Shown: positions 50,378-59,241, numbered from the stretch's first letter. The stretch: DNA of 64,000 nucleotides from Haloferax denitrificans ATCC 35960 (GCF_000337795.1 NZ_AOLP01000019.1:1-64000); one strand, 5' to 3'. A program made the numbers and translations. The notes: generated from the sequence alone by a model not told the origin.

Positions 50378-51325
50378 ATGTCGCTGGAACTCTCCGACAA
50401 GCGCGTCCTCGTGACCGGGGGCGCAGGTCTCGTCGGGTCTCACCTCGCCGCGCGCCTCTCCGAGGACAACCACGTCGTCGTCGCCGACGACCTCTCGAAG
50501 GGCGTCCGCGAGCAGGTCCCCGACGGCGTCGAGTTCGTACAGGCCGACATGACCGACGCCGACGACGTCGCCGAGGCCGTCACCGAGGACCTCGACATCG
50601 TCTTCCACTTCGCGGCCTACACCGACACGAACTACGGCAACCCCCGACAGCTGTTCGAGGAGAACACCGAGATGACCTACAACGTCCTCGAACGGATGCA
50701 GGAGGTCGGCGTGTCGAACATCGCCTTCACCTCCTCGTCGACGGTTTACGGCGAGGCCCCGCGGCCGACCCCCGAGGACTACGCCCCCCTCGAACCCATC
50801 AGCATCTACGGCTCCTCCAAGCTCGCCGACGAGGGCCTGCTTTCGACGTTCGCCCACTCCTACGACTTCACGGTCTACATGTACCGCTTCGCCAACATCG
50901 TCGGCCCGAACCAGCGCGGCAACGTCATCCCGGACTTCATCGAGAAGCTCCTCGAAGACCCCGAGACGCTCGAAATCCTCGGCGACGGCCGCCAAGAGAA
51001 GTCCTACCTCCACGTCGAGGACTGCATCGACGCGATGTGCCACGTCGTCGAACACGCCGACCGCGACTACAACGTCTACAACCTCGGCACGCGGACGACA
51101 ACCTCGGTGACGACCATCGCCGACATCGTCGCCGACGTGCTGGACCTCGACCCCGAGTTCGAGTACACCGGCGGCGACCGCGGCTGGACCGGCGACGTGC
51201 CGAAGATGCGGCTGTCCATCGAGAAGCTCTCGGCGCTCGGCTGGGAGCCGGACGGGTCGAGCGACGAGGCCGTCCGCCGCGCCGCCGAGGAACTCGCCGA
51301 GGAGCTTCGCGCCGAGTGCGAGTAA
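50378..51325 (+). CDS. NAD-dependent epimerase/dehydratase (extended SDR)
   Basis: A 315-residue extended short-chain dehydrogenase. The Rossmann motif is VLVTGGAGLVGSHLA (residues 9-23) and the active site is FTSSSTVYGEAP with YGSSKLADE (Ser, Tyr-x3-Lys). DRDYNVYNLGTRTTTSVTTIADIVADVL is typical of sugar-nucleotide 4-epimerases. It probably makes an activated sugar for glycoprotein or exopolysaccharide synthesis. Two GT4 glycosyltransferases lie 1.4 kb away. Confidence 0.87.
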   Translation: MSLELSDKRVLVTGGAGLVGSHLAARLSEDNHVVVADDLSKGVREQVPDGVEFVQADMTDADDVAEAVTEDLDIVFHFAAYTDTNYGNPRQLFEENTEMTYNVLERMQEVGVSNIAFTSSSTVYGEAPRPTPEDYAPLEPISIYGSSKLADEGLLSTFAHSYDFTVYMYRFANIVGPNQRGNVIPDFIEKLLEDPETLEILGDGRQEKSYLHVEDCIDAMCHVVEHADRDYNVYNLGTRTTTSVTTIADIVADVLDLDPEFEYTGGDRGWTGDVPKMRLSIEKLSALGWEPDGSSDEAVRRAAEELAEELRAECE

Positions 51326-51461
51326 CGGCGGCCGATAACCGCGGCAGACAACCGAGCCCGACAACCACGACCAACGCCGACACCCGGGGCGACGCCCGGC
51401 AGACCCCGCGGCCCGCTCCCGGAGCGAGCCACCTTTCTACCGCGACTCCCTACCCCGGAGC

Positions 51462-52214
51462 GTGCAGGTCGTCGGCTACGATACCGGAACCCCCGCGCTG
51501 TTCGTGAGCGCGAGCGGCGGCATCGACTCGGTCGCGCTCGCCCCCGGCACCGAACTCGACTACCGCCTCGGCGACCGCCACTGCGCGGGCACCATTCACG
51601 ACGACCGCCACGTCGCCTGCGACAACGACCGCGCGCCGTACTGCTCGGACCACCGCCACACGTGGGTCTGCGCGAAATGTACCGGGACGTGCCTGAAAGA
51701 CGAGATGGACTGCTACGAGGACCACGCGGTCTACCTCGCCGCGTTCGCCCCGGACACGTTCAAGGTCGGCGTCACCCGCGAATGGCGACTCGACACCCGC
51801 CTGCGCGAGCAGGGCGCGGACCGCGCGGCCCACGTCCGGACGTTCTCGGACGGACGCCTCGCCCGCGAGTACGAAGCCGAACTGGCGACCGAGATTCCCG
51901 ACCGCGTCCGCGTCCCGACCAAAATCGAGGGGTTCGGCCGGTCGGTCGACGCCGCGGCGTGGGACGCGCTCGTCTCCGAGTTCGACCCCATCGAGACGTT
52001 CGCGTTCGACTACGGCCTCGACCTCGACCTCGACGGCTCGCCGGTCGCAGAAACTGTCGCCACGGGAACCGTCCGCGGCGTGAAGGGGCGCGTGCTCGTC
52101 CTCGACCACCGCGGGACGACCTACGCGGTGGACCTTCGCGACCTCGTCGGCCACGAACTCGACGACGGCGGGACCGACCGCGACCTCCAGTCGAGCCTCG
52201 GCGCGTTCGGGTGA
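51462..52214 (+). CDS. DUF2797 family protein
   Basis: A 250-residue protein with a cysteine-rich N-terminal part: a Cys-x7-Cys pattern, then VCAKCTGTCLKDEMDC, which probably binds zinc. A GIY-YIG-like segment follows, VYLAAFAPDTFKVGVTREWRLDTRLREQGADRA (about 93-126), with Tyr, Gly and Arg in positions reminiscent of GIY-YIG nucleases, though not complete. The family is conserved in haloarchaea; function unknown. GTG start. Confidence 0.76.
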   Translation: MQVVGYDTGTPALFVSASGGIDSVALAPGTELDYRLGDRHCAGTIHDDRHVACDNDRAPYCSDHRHTWVCAKCTGTCLKDEMDCYEDHAVYLAAFAPDTFKVGVTREWRLDTRLREQGADRAAHVRTFSDGRLAREYEAELATEIPDRVRVPTKIEGFGRSVDAAAWDALVSEFDPIETFAFDYGLDLDLDGSPVAETVATGTVRGVKGRVLVLDHRGTTYAVDLRDLVGHELDDGGTDRDLQSSLGAFG

Positions 52215-52272
52215 GCGGTCACGAATTTCAGAGACCGTCAGCACTTTCCGGGAGGACGGCCAATCCGCTCTC

Positions 52273-52701
52273 ATGGCTGACGACGAACCCGCAGACGAGA
52301 CGCAGACGCCCGACGAGGGCGACGACGGCGAAGAGGAGAAGTCGTTCCGCGAGCGGGTCGAAGAGATTCGACAGCGCCGCGAGAAAGAGCGCGAGGAAGG
52401 CGAACGCCCCGACCCCGAAGAGATGATGGGCGGCGGCGGCCCCGGCGGCATGGGCGGCGGCGGCAACCCCTTCGCGCAGATGATGAGCGGCATGATGGGC
52501 GGCGGCGGCCCCGGCGGCATGGGCGGTGGCGGCGGCATGGGCGGCGGCCCCGGAAGCATGGGCGGCGGTCCGCGCGACCCCGAGCAGGGAAGCGGAAGCG
52601 ACGAACAGCTCGTCCGCGAGGTCCGACAGCTCCGCGACGAGGTCCGCGACGTGAACCGCGAACTGCGCCGCATCGCCGACGCGCTCGAAGACCGCGACTG
52701 A
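52273..52701 (+). CDS. Gly/Met-rich low-complexity protein with flanking coiled coils
   Basis: A 142-residue protein. The acidic N-terminus leads to a charged helix (RERVEEIRQRREKEREEGE). A central Gly/Met-rich region (about 50-98, repeats of GGGGPGGMGGG type) and a C-terminal coiled coil (EQLVREVRQLRDEVRDVNRELRRIADAL) follow. The centre recalls chaperonin tails and phase-separating proteins. I do not recognise a family. It is likely real: a start 50 bp after the upstream gene and a coding-type coiled coil. Confidence 0.68.
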   Translation: MADDEPADETQTPDEGDDGEEEKSFRERVEEIRQRREKEREEGERPDPEEMMGGGGPGGMGGGGNPFAQMMSGMMGGGGPGGMGGGGGMGGGPGSMGGGPRDPEQGSGSDEQLVREVRQLRDEVRDVNRELRRIADALEDRD

Positions 52702-52728
52702 CGCGGTTTCGCAGTCGGTCCCGCTGTT

Positions 52729-53835
52729 TTATTCCGACGCCACCCGGTCGTAGAGCGCCGCGAGCCGGTCGACGGAGCGGTCGACGCTCACCTCGTCGCG
52801 GCGGTCGAGACAGCGCGCGCTGAGTGCCTCGCGCTCCGCGAGCGCCCGCCGAATCCCGCGGCGGAAGCCCTCCAAGTCCCCGGACTCGTAGTGGTAGCCG
52901 GTCACGCCGTCGAGGACGGTGTCCTCCAGCGCGCCCTCGTTGACGCCGACGACGGGCGTCCCGCAGGCGTTGGCCTCCAGCGCGACGAGCCCCTGCGTCT
53001 CGACCGGGCTCGGGAAGCAGAACACGTCGAGCGCGGAGTAGAACGCCGGCAGTTCCTCGCGGTCGAGGAAGCCGAGGAAGCGAGCGTCAACGCCGAGGTC
53101 GTCGGCGAGGGCGGACAGCTCGTCGCGGGCGGGGCCGTCGCCGCCGAAGACGAGCGTCGCGTCGAGGTCGGCCCCGGCGCGGACGAGTTCGTCGAGGCGC
53201 TTCTCGTAGCCGTGTCGGCCCGTGTAGCCGATGAGGTCCCCGTCCCCGAGGTCGTAGCGGCGGCGGAAGTCGTCGCCCGCGACCGGTTCGAACCGCTCGA
53301 CGTCGATGCCGTTCGAGAGGACGACGATTTCGGCCTCGACGCCGACCTCGTCGACGAGGCGGCGCTCGGCGTCCTCGCTCGGGACGATGACGGCGTCGGC
53401 GCGGTCGAAGAACCACCGCTCGTAGCGCTCGGCGGTGCGCTCGACGCCGCGCTCGATAGCGCCGACGGAGCTGAGGTACTCGGCGTACTCGCCGGTCGGG
53501 GTGTGGTAGGTCGCCACGAGCGGGAGGTCGCGCCGCCGAGCGAGTCGAAGCCCGGCCAGCCCGAGGCCGAACGGGGTGTGGGCGTGGACGACATCCACGT
53601 CGTCGACGGCTCCCGGAATCCGCGGCGCGCCGATTCGAACCCCCTCGTAGAACGGGAACGGGAGGCTTCTGACGCCGTACTCGCCCGGCTCGGGGTCGTA
53701 GTCGTCGTCCGCCGGGAACACCACGTCCATGCGGCCGCCGCGGCGGTTCCACCGCTCCCGCCACGTCTGAATCGTGTAGGAGACGCCGTTGACGGTCGGC
53801 AAGTACGTGTCAGTGAACGCGGCGACCGACTGCAT
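52729..53835 (-). CDS. Glycosyltransferase family 4
   Basis: A 368-residue GT-B enzyme. It has the N-terminal acceptor domain (DTYLPTVNGVSYTIQTW, VHAHTPFGLGLAG) and the C-terminal donor domain with GYTGRHGYEKRLDELVRA and the E-x7-E-type motif in FPSPVETQGLVALEANACGTPVV. The N-terminus resembles glucosyl/mannosyl-diglyceride transferases. Its substrate may be a glycolipid. It lies downstream of a second GT4 gene. Confidence 0.88.
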   Translation of the reverse strand: MQSVAAFTDTYLPTVNGVSYTIQTWRERWNRRGGRMDVVFPADDDYDPEPGEYGVRSLPFPFYEGVRIGAPRIPGAVDDVDVVHAHTPFGLGLAGLRLARRRDLPLVATYHTPTGEYAEYLSSVGAIERGVERTAERYERWFFDRADAVIVPSEDAERRLVDEVGVEAEIVVLSNGIDVERFEPVAGDDFRRRYDLGDGDLIGYTGRHGYEKRLDELVRAGADLDATLVFGGDGPARDELSALADDLGVDARFLGFLDREELPAFYSALDVFCFPSPVETQGLVALEANACGTPVVGVNEGALEDTVLDGVTGYHYESGDLEGFRRGIRRALAEREALSARCLDRRDEVSVDRSVDRLAALYDRVASE

Positions 53836-53937
53836 GGCCGTTCGTGCGACCCCGACGGGATAAACCGTTGTGACTTCCCGCAGGAATGTCGTGTGTTATC
53901 GTGTCTGTTGCGTACCGATGGCCGGTTATCTCGCCAG

Positions 53938-54999
53938 TCAGCCTTCGAGTCGCCCGGCCAGCGCGTCTTCGTACGTCTCGACGAGCCTGTCGCCGACGCG
54001 GTCGAGACTGTGTTCGGCGGCCGTCTCGCGGGCGTTCTCGCCGAGTCGCCGCCGGAGGTCGGGGTCGCGGGCGAGCAGGTCGAGCGCCCGGCGGAACTCC
54101 GCGTCGGTCGAACACTTCAGGCAGTCGTGGCCGTGGGTGTAGAACTCCTCGAACACCGGGATGTCGCGGAGGACGACCGCCTTCCCGCAGGCCATCGCTT
54201 CGAGGACCGCGATGCCCTGATTCTCGTTTTTCGTCGCAAAGAGGTAGACGTCGCCCGCGCCGAACGCGCCGCGGATGTCGTCTATCCAGCCGGTGAACGC
54301 GACGTTCTCCGGGGCGTTTTCGACCCAGTACCGCACCTTCTTCGAGGCGTGCGGGCCGGTGTCGTAGGGGCCGAACCACGCGAAGTCGTAGTCGGTCTCC
54401 TGCGCCAGCGTGCAGAACGTCGTCAGGCCCTTGCGCTCGAAGACGTTGCCGACGGTGAAGACGGTCATCCCGTCGAGGTCGTACTCGGCTCGGTACTCGT
54501 CGCGGAGGTCCTCGAATCCCGCCAGCGCCTCGGTGTCGACGCCGTTGGAGACGGGGCGAATCGGCGCGTCGACCGGGTAGGATTCGAGGGTTCGCTTCGT
54601 GTACTCGGACGGACAGAGCACCACGTCGGCCTGCGAGTAGAACCACTTGAGGTACCTCCCGAGGGCGGGGGCGACCGCGGTCGACCCGCGGAAGCTCTCG
54701 GCGAAGTCCTCGCGGGTGACGTGCGAATGGAGGACGAGCGGGATGTCGTTCCGCTTGGCGTGTCTGGCCACGGCGAGCGAGCCGGGGCCGATGAGGTTGC
54801 AGTGGGCCACGTCGTAGTCGCGGACGACCCCGTCGCCCCGCAGGGCGCTCGCGGCACCCGCGGCGACCGACTCGGGCCACGGGGAGGTGACGACCTCCAC
54901 GTCGGTCGTGGCGAGCGCCGCCCGCTGTTGGTCGGTGGCGGTGCCGATGCCGCTACGGTCGAGTTGCGAGGCGAACTCGAGGTAGTTCAGGACGCGCAC
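53938..54999 (-). CDS. Glycosyltransferase family 4
   Basis: A 353-residue GT-B enzyme. A GTG start gives MRVLNYLEFASQLDRSGIGTA; a longer frame lacks a plausible start near a promoter. Donor-domain motifs are FTVGNVFERKGLTTFCTLA and FATKNENQGIAVLEAMACGKAVVLRD. The middle segment VVLCPSEYTKRTLE is the usual interdomain motif. The gap of about 100 bp to the other GT4 gene leaves operon membership open. Probably involved in surface glycan or glycolipid synthesis. Confidence 0.86.
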   Translation of the reverse strand: MRVLNYLEFASQLDRSGIGTATDQQRAALATTDVEVVTSPWPESVAAGAASALRGDGVVRDYDVAHCNLIGPGSLAVARHAKRNDIPLVLHSHVTREDFAESFRGSTAVAPALGRYLKWFYSQADVVLCPSEYTKRTLESYPVDAPIRPVSNGVDTEALAGFEDLRDEYRAEYDLDGMTVFTVGNVFERKGLTTFCTLAQETDYDFAWFGPYDTGPHASKKVRYWVENAPENVAFTGWIDDIRGAFGAGDVYLFATKNENQGIAVLEAMACGKAVVLRDIPVFEEFYTHGHDCLKCSTDAEFRRALDLLARDPDLRRRLGENARETAAEHSLDRVGDRLVETYEDALAGRLEG

Positions 55000-55108
55000 A
55001 GTCGCCGTTTTTCGGGGCGGGGTATCACAGTACCGGCTTCGGTCCTCCGGCGTCGGCCCTGCGCCGCGGTTCGGAACGTCTTTGTCCGGGCCGCTCGCCC
55101 GAACGTGT

Positions 55109-55384
55109 ATGAACATCGCGGAGGAGCGCATCGACCGACTCCACGCCCTCGCCCGCGAGGCGGCGAGCGACCGCGACCACGAGCGCGCCCGCGAGTACGT
55201 CCGCCTCGCCCGTCGCGTCGCGGAGCGGAACCGCTGTGGCCTCCCGAAGGCGTTCCGCCGGTTCACCTGCGACGACTGCGACGCCTACCTCCGCCCGGGC
55301 GTCAACGCCCGCGTCCGAACCCGCGCCGGCGGTCACGTCGTCGTCAGATGCGACTGCGGGGCGACGAAACGCTACCCGTACTGA
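55109..55384 (+). CDS. rnp4: RNase P protein component 4 (Rpp21)
   Basis: A 91-residue protein. N-terminal helices (AEERIDRLHALAREAA; REYVRLARRVAERNRCGLP) precede a zinc ribbon with Cys in FTCDDCDAYLRPG and VVRCDCGATKRYPY. It is a subunit of archaeal RNase P, which matures tRNA 5' ends, and binds the specificity domain with Rpp29. TCTTTGTCC about 28 bp upstream suggests a leaderless mRNA. Confidence 0.93.
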   Translation: MNIAEERIDRLHALAREAASDRDHERAREYVRLARRVAERNRCGLPKAFRRFTCDDCDAYLRPGVNARVRTRAGGHVVVRCDCGATKRYPY

Positions 55385-55495
55385 CCGCCCTGCGGCGGTT
55401 CCGGCAGAATCGGCTCGTTCTCGCGTGTGCACGACAACCAAACGGCCGTCAAAGCCTTACTATTGAAGCCCTCCGGCACATAGTGGAGGCCACGC

Positions 55496-55744
55496 ATGAA
55501 CACGCAGGAGCTTCGAAAGGAGGCCCACGACCTCGACGTGACCGTCTGGGTAGGTAAGAGCGGAATCGAATCGGTGGTCGGCGAACTCAACGACCAGCTG
55601 GCCGACCGGAACCTCGTGAAAGCGAAGTTCCTCCGGGCGGCGCTCGGGGGCACGACGGTCGACGAGGCGGCCGCCGACCTCGCCGAGCGGGTGAACGCCG
55701 AACTGATAGAGACGAGGGGGAAGACAGCGGTTTTCCATCGATGA
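55496..55744 (+). CDS. YhbY/CRM-domain RNA-binding protein
   Basis: An 82-residue single CRS1-YhbY domain with VWVGKSGIESVVGELNDQLADRNLVKAKFL and VNAELIETRGKTAVFHR, including the GxxG-like loop (VGKSG). The bacterial homologue is linked to 50S ribosome assembly; the archaeal role is unknown but probably ribosomal or RNA-processing. GGAGG precedes the start. It overlaps the mscS gene by ATGA. Confidence 0.9.
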   Translation: MNTQELRKEAHDLDVTVWVGKSGIESVVGELNDQLADRNLVKAKFLRAALGGTTVDEAAADLAERVNAELIETRGKTAVFHR

Positions 55745-56649
55745 ACGCGCTCGCACTCCCACTCCAACTGCAGGGTGACGGCGGAGCCGTCGGCCGGCTC
55801 CTCACCCAGCAGAACGTCCCGTACGCCGAGACGCTCGGGACGCTCTTGGGCCTCGTTGTCGGCTTCGCCGTCGTCTACATCGTCGGCAAGGCCGTCGTCT
55901 CGTCCGCGCTCAATCGCGTCCTCGACCGACGCGGGGCGGACGAGCACGCGAAAAAGCCCCTGATGAAAATCGCGACCCTCGTCGTGGCGTTCGTCGCGCT
56001 CGGCGCGGGGTTCGCGTTCGCCGGCCTCGGCAACATCCTGCAGTCGCTCGCCACCATCGGCGCGGCCGCGACGCTCGCAATCGGCTTCGCGATGCAGGAC
56101 GTCATCGCCAACTTCGTCGCCGGCATCTTCATCTTCACCGACAAGCCGTTCCGCATCAACGACTGGATTGAATGGGACGGTAACTCCGGTGTCGTCGAAG
56201 ACATCTCCTTCCGCGTGACGCGGGTTCGCACGTTCGACAACGAACTGCTCACCGTGCCGAACTCACAGCTCACCGACGGCGTCATCAAAAACCCCGTCGC
56301 GAAGGACAAACTCCGCCTGCAGGTGCCGTTCGGCATCGGCTACGACGACGACATTCAGCAGGCGACCGACATCATCCTCGACGAGGCCGAAGCCCACGAC
56401 GGCATCATGACGACGCCCGAGCCGTCGGTCAGACTGACCGAACTCGGCGACTCGTCGGTCACGCTCAAGTCGCGCATCTGGATTTCACAGCCCAGCCGCG
56501 CCGACTTCGTCAAGACCCGCGGCGAGTACGTCACCGCCGTCAAAGAGCGGTTCGACGAGGAGGGAATCGACATCCCATACCCGAACCGCACCCTCAGCGG
56601 CGAGCTCTCGGTCGGCGGCGCAGAGCGCCTCGCGCAGTCCAACGACTGA
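55741..56649 (+). CDS. Small-conductance mechanosensitive channel (MscS family)
   Basis: A 302-residue membrane protein. Three helices (about 30-55, 80-100 and 103-127) end in the pore-lining helix with Gly/Ala pattern ATIGAAATLAIGFAMQDVIANFVAG. The beta domain has FRINDWIEWDGNSGVVEDISFRVTRVRTFDNELLTVPNSQL, the MscS signature. It opens under membrane tension to release solutes during hypo-osmotic shock, important for a halophile. Translation is coupled to the upstream YhbY gene. Confidence 0.92.
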   Translation: MNALALPLQLQGDGGAVGRLLTQQNVPYAETLGTLLGLVVGFAVVYIVGKAVVSSALNRVLDRRGADEHAKKPLMKIATLVVAFVALGAGFAFAGLGNILQSLATIGAAATLAIGFAMQDVIANFVAGIFIFTDKPFRINDWIEWDGNSGVVEDISFRVTRVRTFDNELLTVPNSQLTDGVIKNPVAKDKLRLQVPFGIGYDDDIQQATDIILDEAEAHDGIMTTPEPSVRLTELGDSSVTLKSRIWISQPSRADFVKTRGEYVTAVKERFDEEGIDIPYPNRTLSGELSVGGAERLAQSND

Positions 56650-56723
56650 GAGAAACACAGCGCCGACCGCGGGACCGCCCGCGGCCGTCGTCCGCGACTA
56701 TTTTTCGACGCCCGACGCGCCGC

Positions 56724-57536
56724 TCAGAGCTCGATGCGCTCGACGAGCCTGTCGTCGGACTTCGTGTTGACCGCGACGATGCGGACGTGTTCTTCGAGGC
56801 CGGAGCCGTCGAGTTTCGCCTTCAGGAGATTGTCGACCTGATAGACGCCGGCGGCGTTTACCATCTCGATTTCGACGAGGACGGGCGACTCGTCGCCGGG
56901 CTTCAGGACGACGTTGTTGATGGCGCGGCTGGAGAGCGTGTTGATGCCGCGGCCGCCCTTCTCGTAGGGGATGCGCGACCGGCCGCGCTCCATGTCGAGC
57001 GCGTCGGCGACGCGGATGACGCCGGCTTCGAGCGTCAGCGGGTCCTCCTCGCGGTGGTGACAGAGAATGGCGTGGAGCACCTCCGCCTTGACGCGGACCG
57101 CGTCGGCGACGCCGTAGAACTCGGGGAGAAAGCGGTCGAGCACGTCCGACGCGAGCGGAATCGAGTAGTAGGCGTGGTTGTCGCGGTGGACGATGTGGCC
57201 GATGTCGTGCAGTTGCGCCGCGAGGGCGACGATGACCGCCTCGTCGGCCTCGTCGAGCCCCTGTTCGGCCGCGCCGTTGAACTCACAGTCGCCGGCCTTG
57301 AGCAGGTCGTACAGCCGGAGCGCGCGGTTGCGGACGATTTCGATGTGCTTCGGGCCGTGGTCGTTGTAGCCCTTGCGCGTCACCGCGTTCACGTTCTGCG
57401 CTTCGAGGAGCGTCGTCACCTCTTCGTCGTCGAGGAGGGCGGGAAGCACCTCGTTGAGCTTCTCGTCGGGGAAGGCGTGGTCCGCTTCGGGGTCGTAGAC
57501 GCGGCCGCCGTTCAGGGTGTCTTCGGTATCGCTCAT
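56724..57536 (-). CDS. HD-domain phosphohydrolase
   Basis: A 270-residue protein. The metal-binding HD motif is seen as HIEIVRNRALRLYDLL, VALAAQLHDIGHIVHRDNHAYYSIPLA (His-Asp about 116-117) and VLHAILCHHREEDPLTLEAGVIRVADALDMERGR. The second half is a beta-rich domain (VVLKPGDESPVLVEIEMVNAAG). The substrate is unknown; related haloarchaeal proteins are annotated as metal-dependent phosphohydrolases. ATG at 57536 is preferred. Confidence 0.85.
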   Translation of the reverse strand: MSDTEDTLNGGRVYDPEADHAFPDEKLNEVLPALLDDEEVTTLLEAQNVNAVTRKGYNDHGPKHIEIVRNRALRLYDLLKAGDCEFNGAAEQGLDEADEAVIVALAAQLHDIGHIVHRDNHAYYSIPLASDVLDRFLPEFYGVADAVRVKAEVLHAILCHHREEDPLTLEAGVIRVADALDMERGRSRIPYEKGGRGINTLSSRAINNVVLKPGDESPVLVEIEMVNAAGVYQVDNLLKAKLDGSGLEEHVRIVAVNTKSDDRLVERIEL

Positions 57537-57617
57537 AACCCGCAAGGTGGTCACACGGAGAGAAAAGGACTTGGGCTTCGAATCAGGTTCGCTACCGCGT
57601 CACGCGGTACCGCGGCT

Positions 57618-58118
57618 CTACGCGGCCTCGCTCGGCTCTTCGAGTTTCCCGGCGGCGGCCTCGACCGCCTCGTAGTCGGGTTCGACGCCGGGGTCGTCGC
57701 TGACCCACGCGTAGGTGACTTCGCCGTCGCCGTCCACGACGAACACCGCGCGCTTCGCCACGCGGTTGACGCCGAGGTCCGCGAAGTCCATCGCCACGTC
57801 GTAGGCGTCGACGAGTTCGCGGTTCGTGTCGCTGATGAGGCCGAAGTTGAGGCCGTTCTGCTCGGCGAACTCCGTCAGCGTGAACGGCGTGTCGATGCTG
57901 ATGCCGTACACCGTCGCGCCGACGTCCTCGAAGTTGGCCATCTGGTCGCGGAAGGTGCACATCTCGGTGGTGCACGTGCCGGTGAAGGCCGCGGGGAAGA
58001 ACGCGAGGACGAGCGGCGCGTCGTCGAGGTTCTCCGAGAGCGTGAACGACTCGATGTCGCCGTCGATGTCGGTAAGCGGTGCGGTGAACTCCGGGGCGGC
58101 GTCGCCGACTGATACCAT
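57618..58118 (-). CDS. Peroxiredoxin (AhpC/TSA, Bcp-like)
   Basis: A 166-residue thioredoxin-fold peroxidase: VGDAAPEFTAPLTDIDGD at the start and the catalytic motif PLVLAFFPAAFTGTCTTEMCTFRDQM (about 38-63). The peroxidatic Cys is in TGTCT and a possible resolving Cys lies five residues later, as in Bcp-type enzymes. The Arg of the active site lies in NRVAKRAVFVVD. It detoxifies peroxides in the cytoplasm. Confidence 0.92.
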   Translation of the reverse strand: MVSVGDAAPEFTAPLTDIDGDIESFTLSENLDDAPLVLAFFPAAFTGTCTTEMCTFRDQMANFEDVGATVYGISIDTPFTLTEFAEQNGLNFGLISDTNRELVDAYDVAMDFADLGVNRVAKRAVFVVDGDGEVTYAWVSDDPGVEPDYEAVEAAAGKLEEPSEAA

Positions 58119-58379
58119 ACGGGTGCCATTCGACTCCGCCCACATTATTTCACCGTCGGCGGAAATTCAGGGGGACCACCGGCGGCGACCAGACACGGTC
58201 GCCAACAGCGGGACGAGCGAGGGCGTCCGACGACCGGCCACAAGCTTTTCGTAGGAGTGACGCGCCGAGACGCGTCGATTCGGCCGATTCGAGAGTTCCG
58301 AGGCGACGATATTCCGTCTTTCCAGAACCCGTAGAAGGCAAAAAGCCTATAATTGCCACTAGGTAACGCAGAGATAGCG

Positions 58380-58655
58380 ATGTTCGATACCATCACCCCA
58401 CTGTTCCCGGGACTCCCGGGCGGGCCCGAGCTGCTCGTCGTCCTGCTCATCGTCGTCTTGCTGTTCGGCGCCAACAAGATTCCGAAGCTCGCACGGTCCT
58501 CCGGGCAGGCCATCGGCGAGTTCCAGCGCGGCCGCGAAGAGATCGAAGACGAACTGCAGGACGTGGCGGGCGACGACGACGAAGACGACGCGACCGACGA
58601 GAGCTCGGCTGACTCGGTTTCGACCGAGTCCGCTTCGACCGAATCCTCGAAGTAA
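58380..58655 (+). CDS. tatA: Twin-arginine translocase subunit TatA
   Basis: A 91-residue protein with one membrane helix (ELLVVLLIVVLLFGANKIPKLARSS), containing the conserved Phe-Gly hinge, then an amphipathic helix and an acidic tail rich in Asp/Glu/Ser. TatA forms the pore-forming oligomer for folded Tat substrates, which are most secreted proteins in haloarchaea. CCTATAATT about 28 bp upstream gives a leaderless mRNA. The Haloferax tatA paralogue (TatAo or TatAt) cannot be decided. Confidence 0.92.
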   Translation: MFDTITPLFPGLPGGPELLVVLLIVVLLFGANKIPKLARSSGQAIGEFQRGREEIEDELQDVAGDDDEDDATDESSADSVSTESASTESSK

Positions 58656-58736
58656 ACGCGGCCCACTTTCTCTCTCTTCTGCCCGCCCCAGTGTGAACCA
58701 CGCGATTTTTGACCGGTCCTGAGAGATAGCGCCGTG

Positions 58737-58809
58737 GGGCGTGTGGCCTAGTGGACAGGGCGAGAGGTTCCTAACCTCTCGATCGCGGGTTCGAATCCCG
58801 TCACGCCCG
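58737..58809 (+). tRNA. tRNA-Arg (anticodon CCU)
   Basis: A 73-nt cloverleaf without intron. Acceptor stem GGGCGTG pairs with CACGCCC, the D stem is GCCT/GGGC, the anticodon stem is AGAGG/CCTCT with loop TTCCTAA (anticodon CCT), and the T arm contains GGTTCGAAT. The discriminator base is G and no CCA is encoded. It reads AGG arginine codons, which are rare in this GC-rich coding set. Its 3' end is repeated several times downstream. Confidence 0.95.
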
Positions 58810-58988
58810 TGCAGTGAGGAGCGTAGCGACGAGCGAACCGGCATGACGGGATTCGTAATCCTACGAGACGAGCGAAGCGAGTCTCGGTCTGGTTCGAATC
58901 CCGCCGCGCCCGCTTCGCTCACTTCGTTCGGCCGACGCGGCGTACATCGCAAACGCTCCGCGTTTGCTCAATCCCGTCACGCCCGCTA

Positions 58989-59060
58989 CTCTCACTTCGT
59001 TCGTTCCGCGGGCGTTCCTGAGTCCCACTCGCTCCGCTCGCGGGACTCCCGTCGCGCCCG
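58989..59060 (+). repeat. 72-bp direct repeat, copy 1
   Basis: This copy starts CTCTCACTTCGTTCG and ends GTCGCGCCCG. It matches the copy at 59170-59241 at 71 of 72 positions; the single difference is G at 59054 against A in copy 2. Confidence 0.88.
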
Positions 59061-59169
59061 TGGAGACCGCCGAGCGACAGCGAGGCGTGTCGGAACGCCT
59101 CGTACGGGATTCGAATCAGGGAGCGAACGCCAGTGAGCGACCGAGGTTCGAATCCCGCCGCGCCTGCCT

Positions 59170-59241
59170 CTCTCACTTCGTTCGTTCCGCGGGCGTTCCT
59201 GAGTCCCACTCGCTCCGCTCGCGGGACTCCCGTCACGCCCG
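59170..59241 (+). repeat. 72-bp direct repeat, copy 2
   Basis: This copy ends CCCGTCACGCCCG, identical to the last 13 bases of the tRNA-Arg gene. Copies 1 and 2 are 181 bp apart start to start. Confidence 0.88.

Larger units (their letters stand above)
58845..59241. repeat. Cluster of tRNA-Arg 3'-end fragments (putative att scars)
   Basis: Direct fragments of the tRNA 3' end, GGTTCGAATCCCG..CGCCCG, occur at 58891-58912 and 59145-59166, and AATCCCGTCACGCCCG at 58970-58985. The same ending closes both copies of a 72-bp repeat at 59060 and 59241. Inverted pieces (GACGGGATTCG) occur at 58845-58855 and 59104-59115. No integrase gene is present in the window. The 430-bp stretch has no convincing coding frame. 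Confidence 0.7.
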
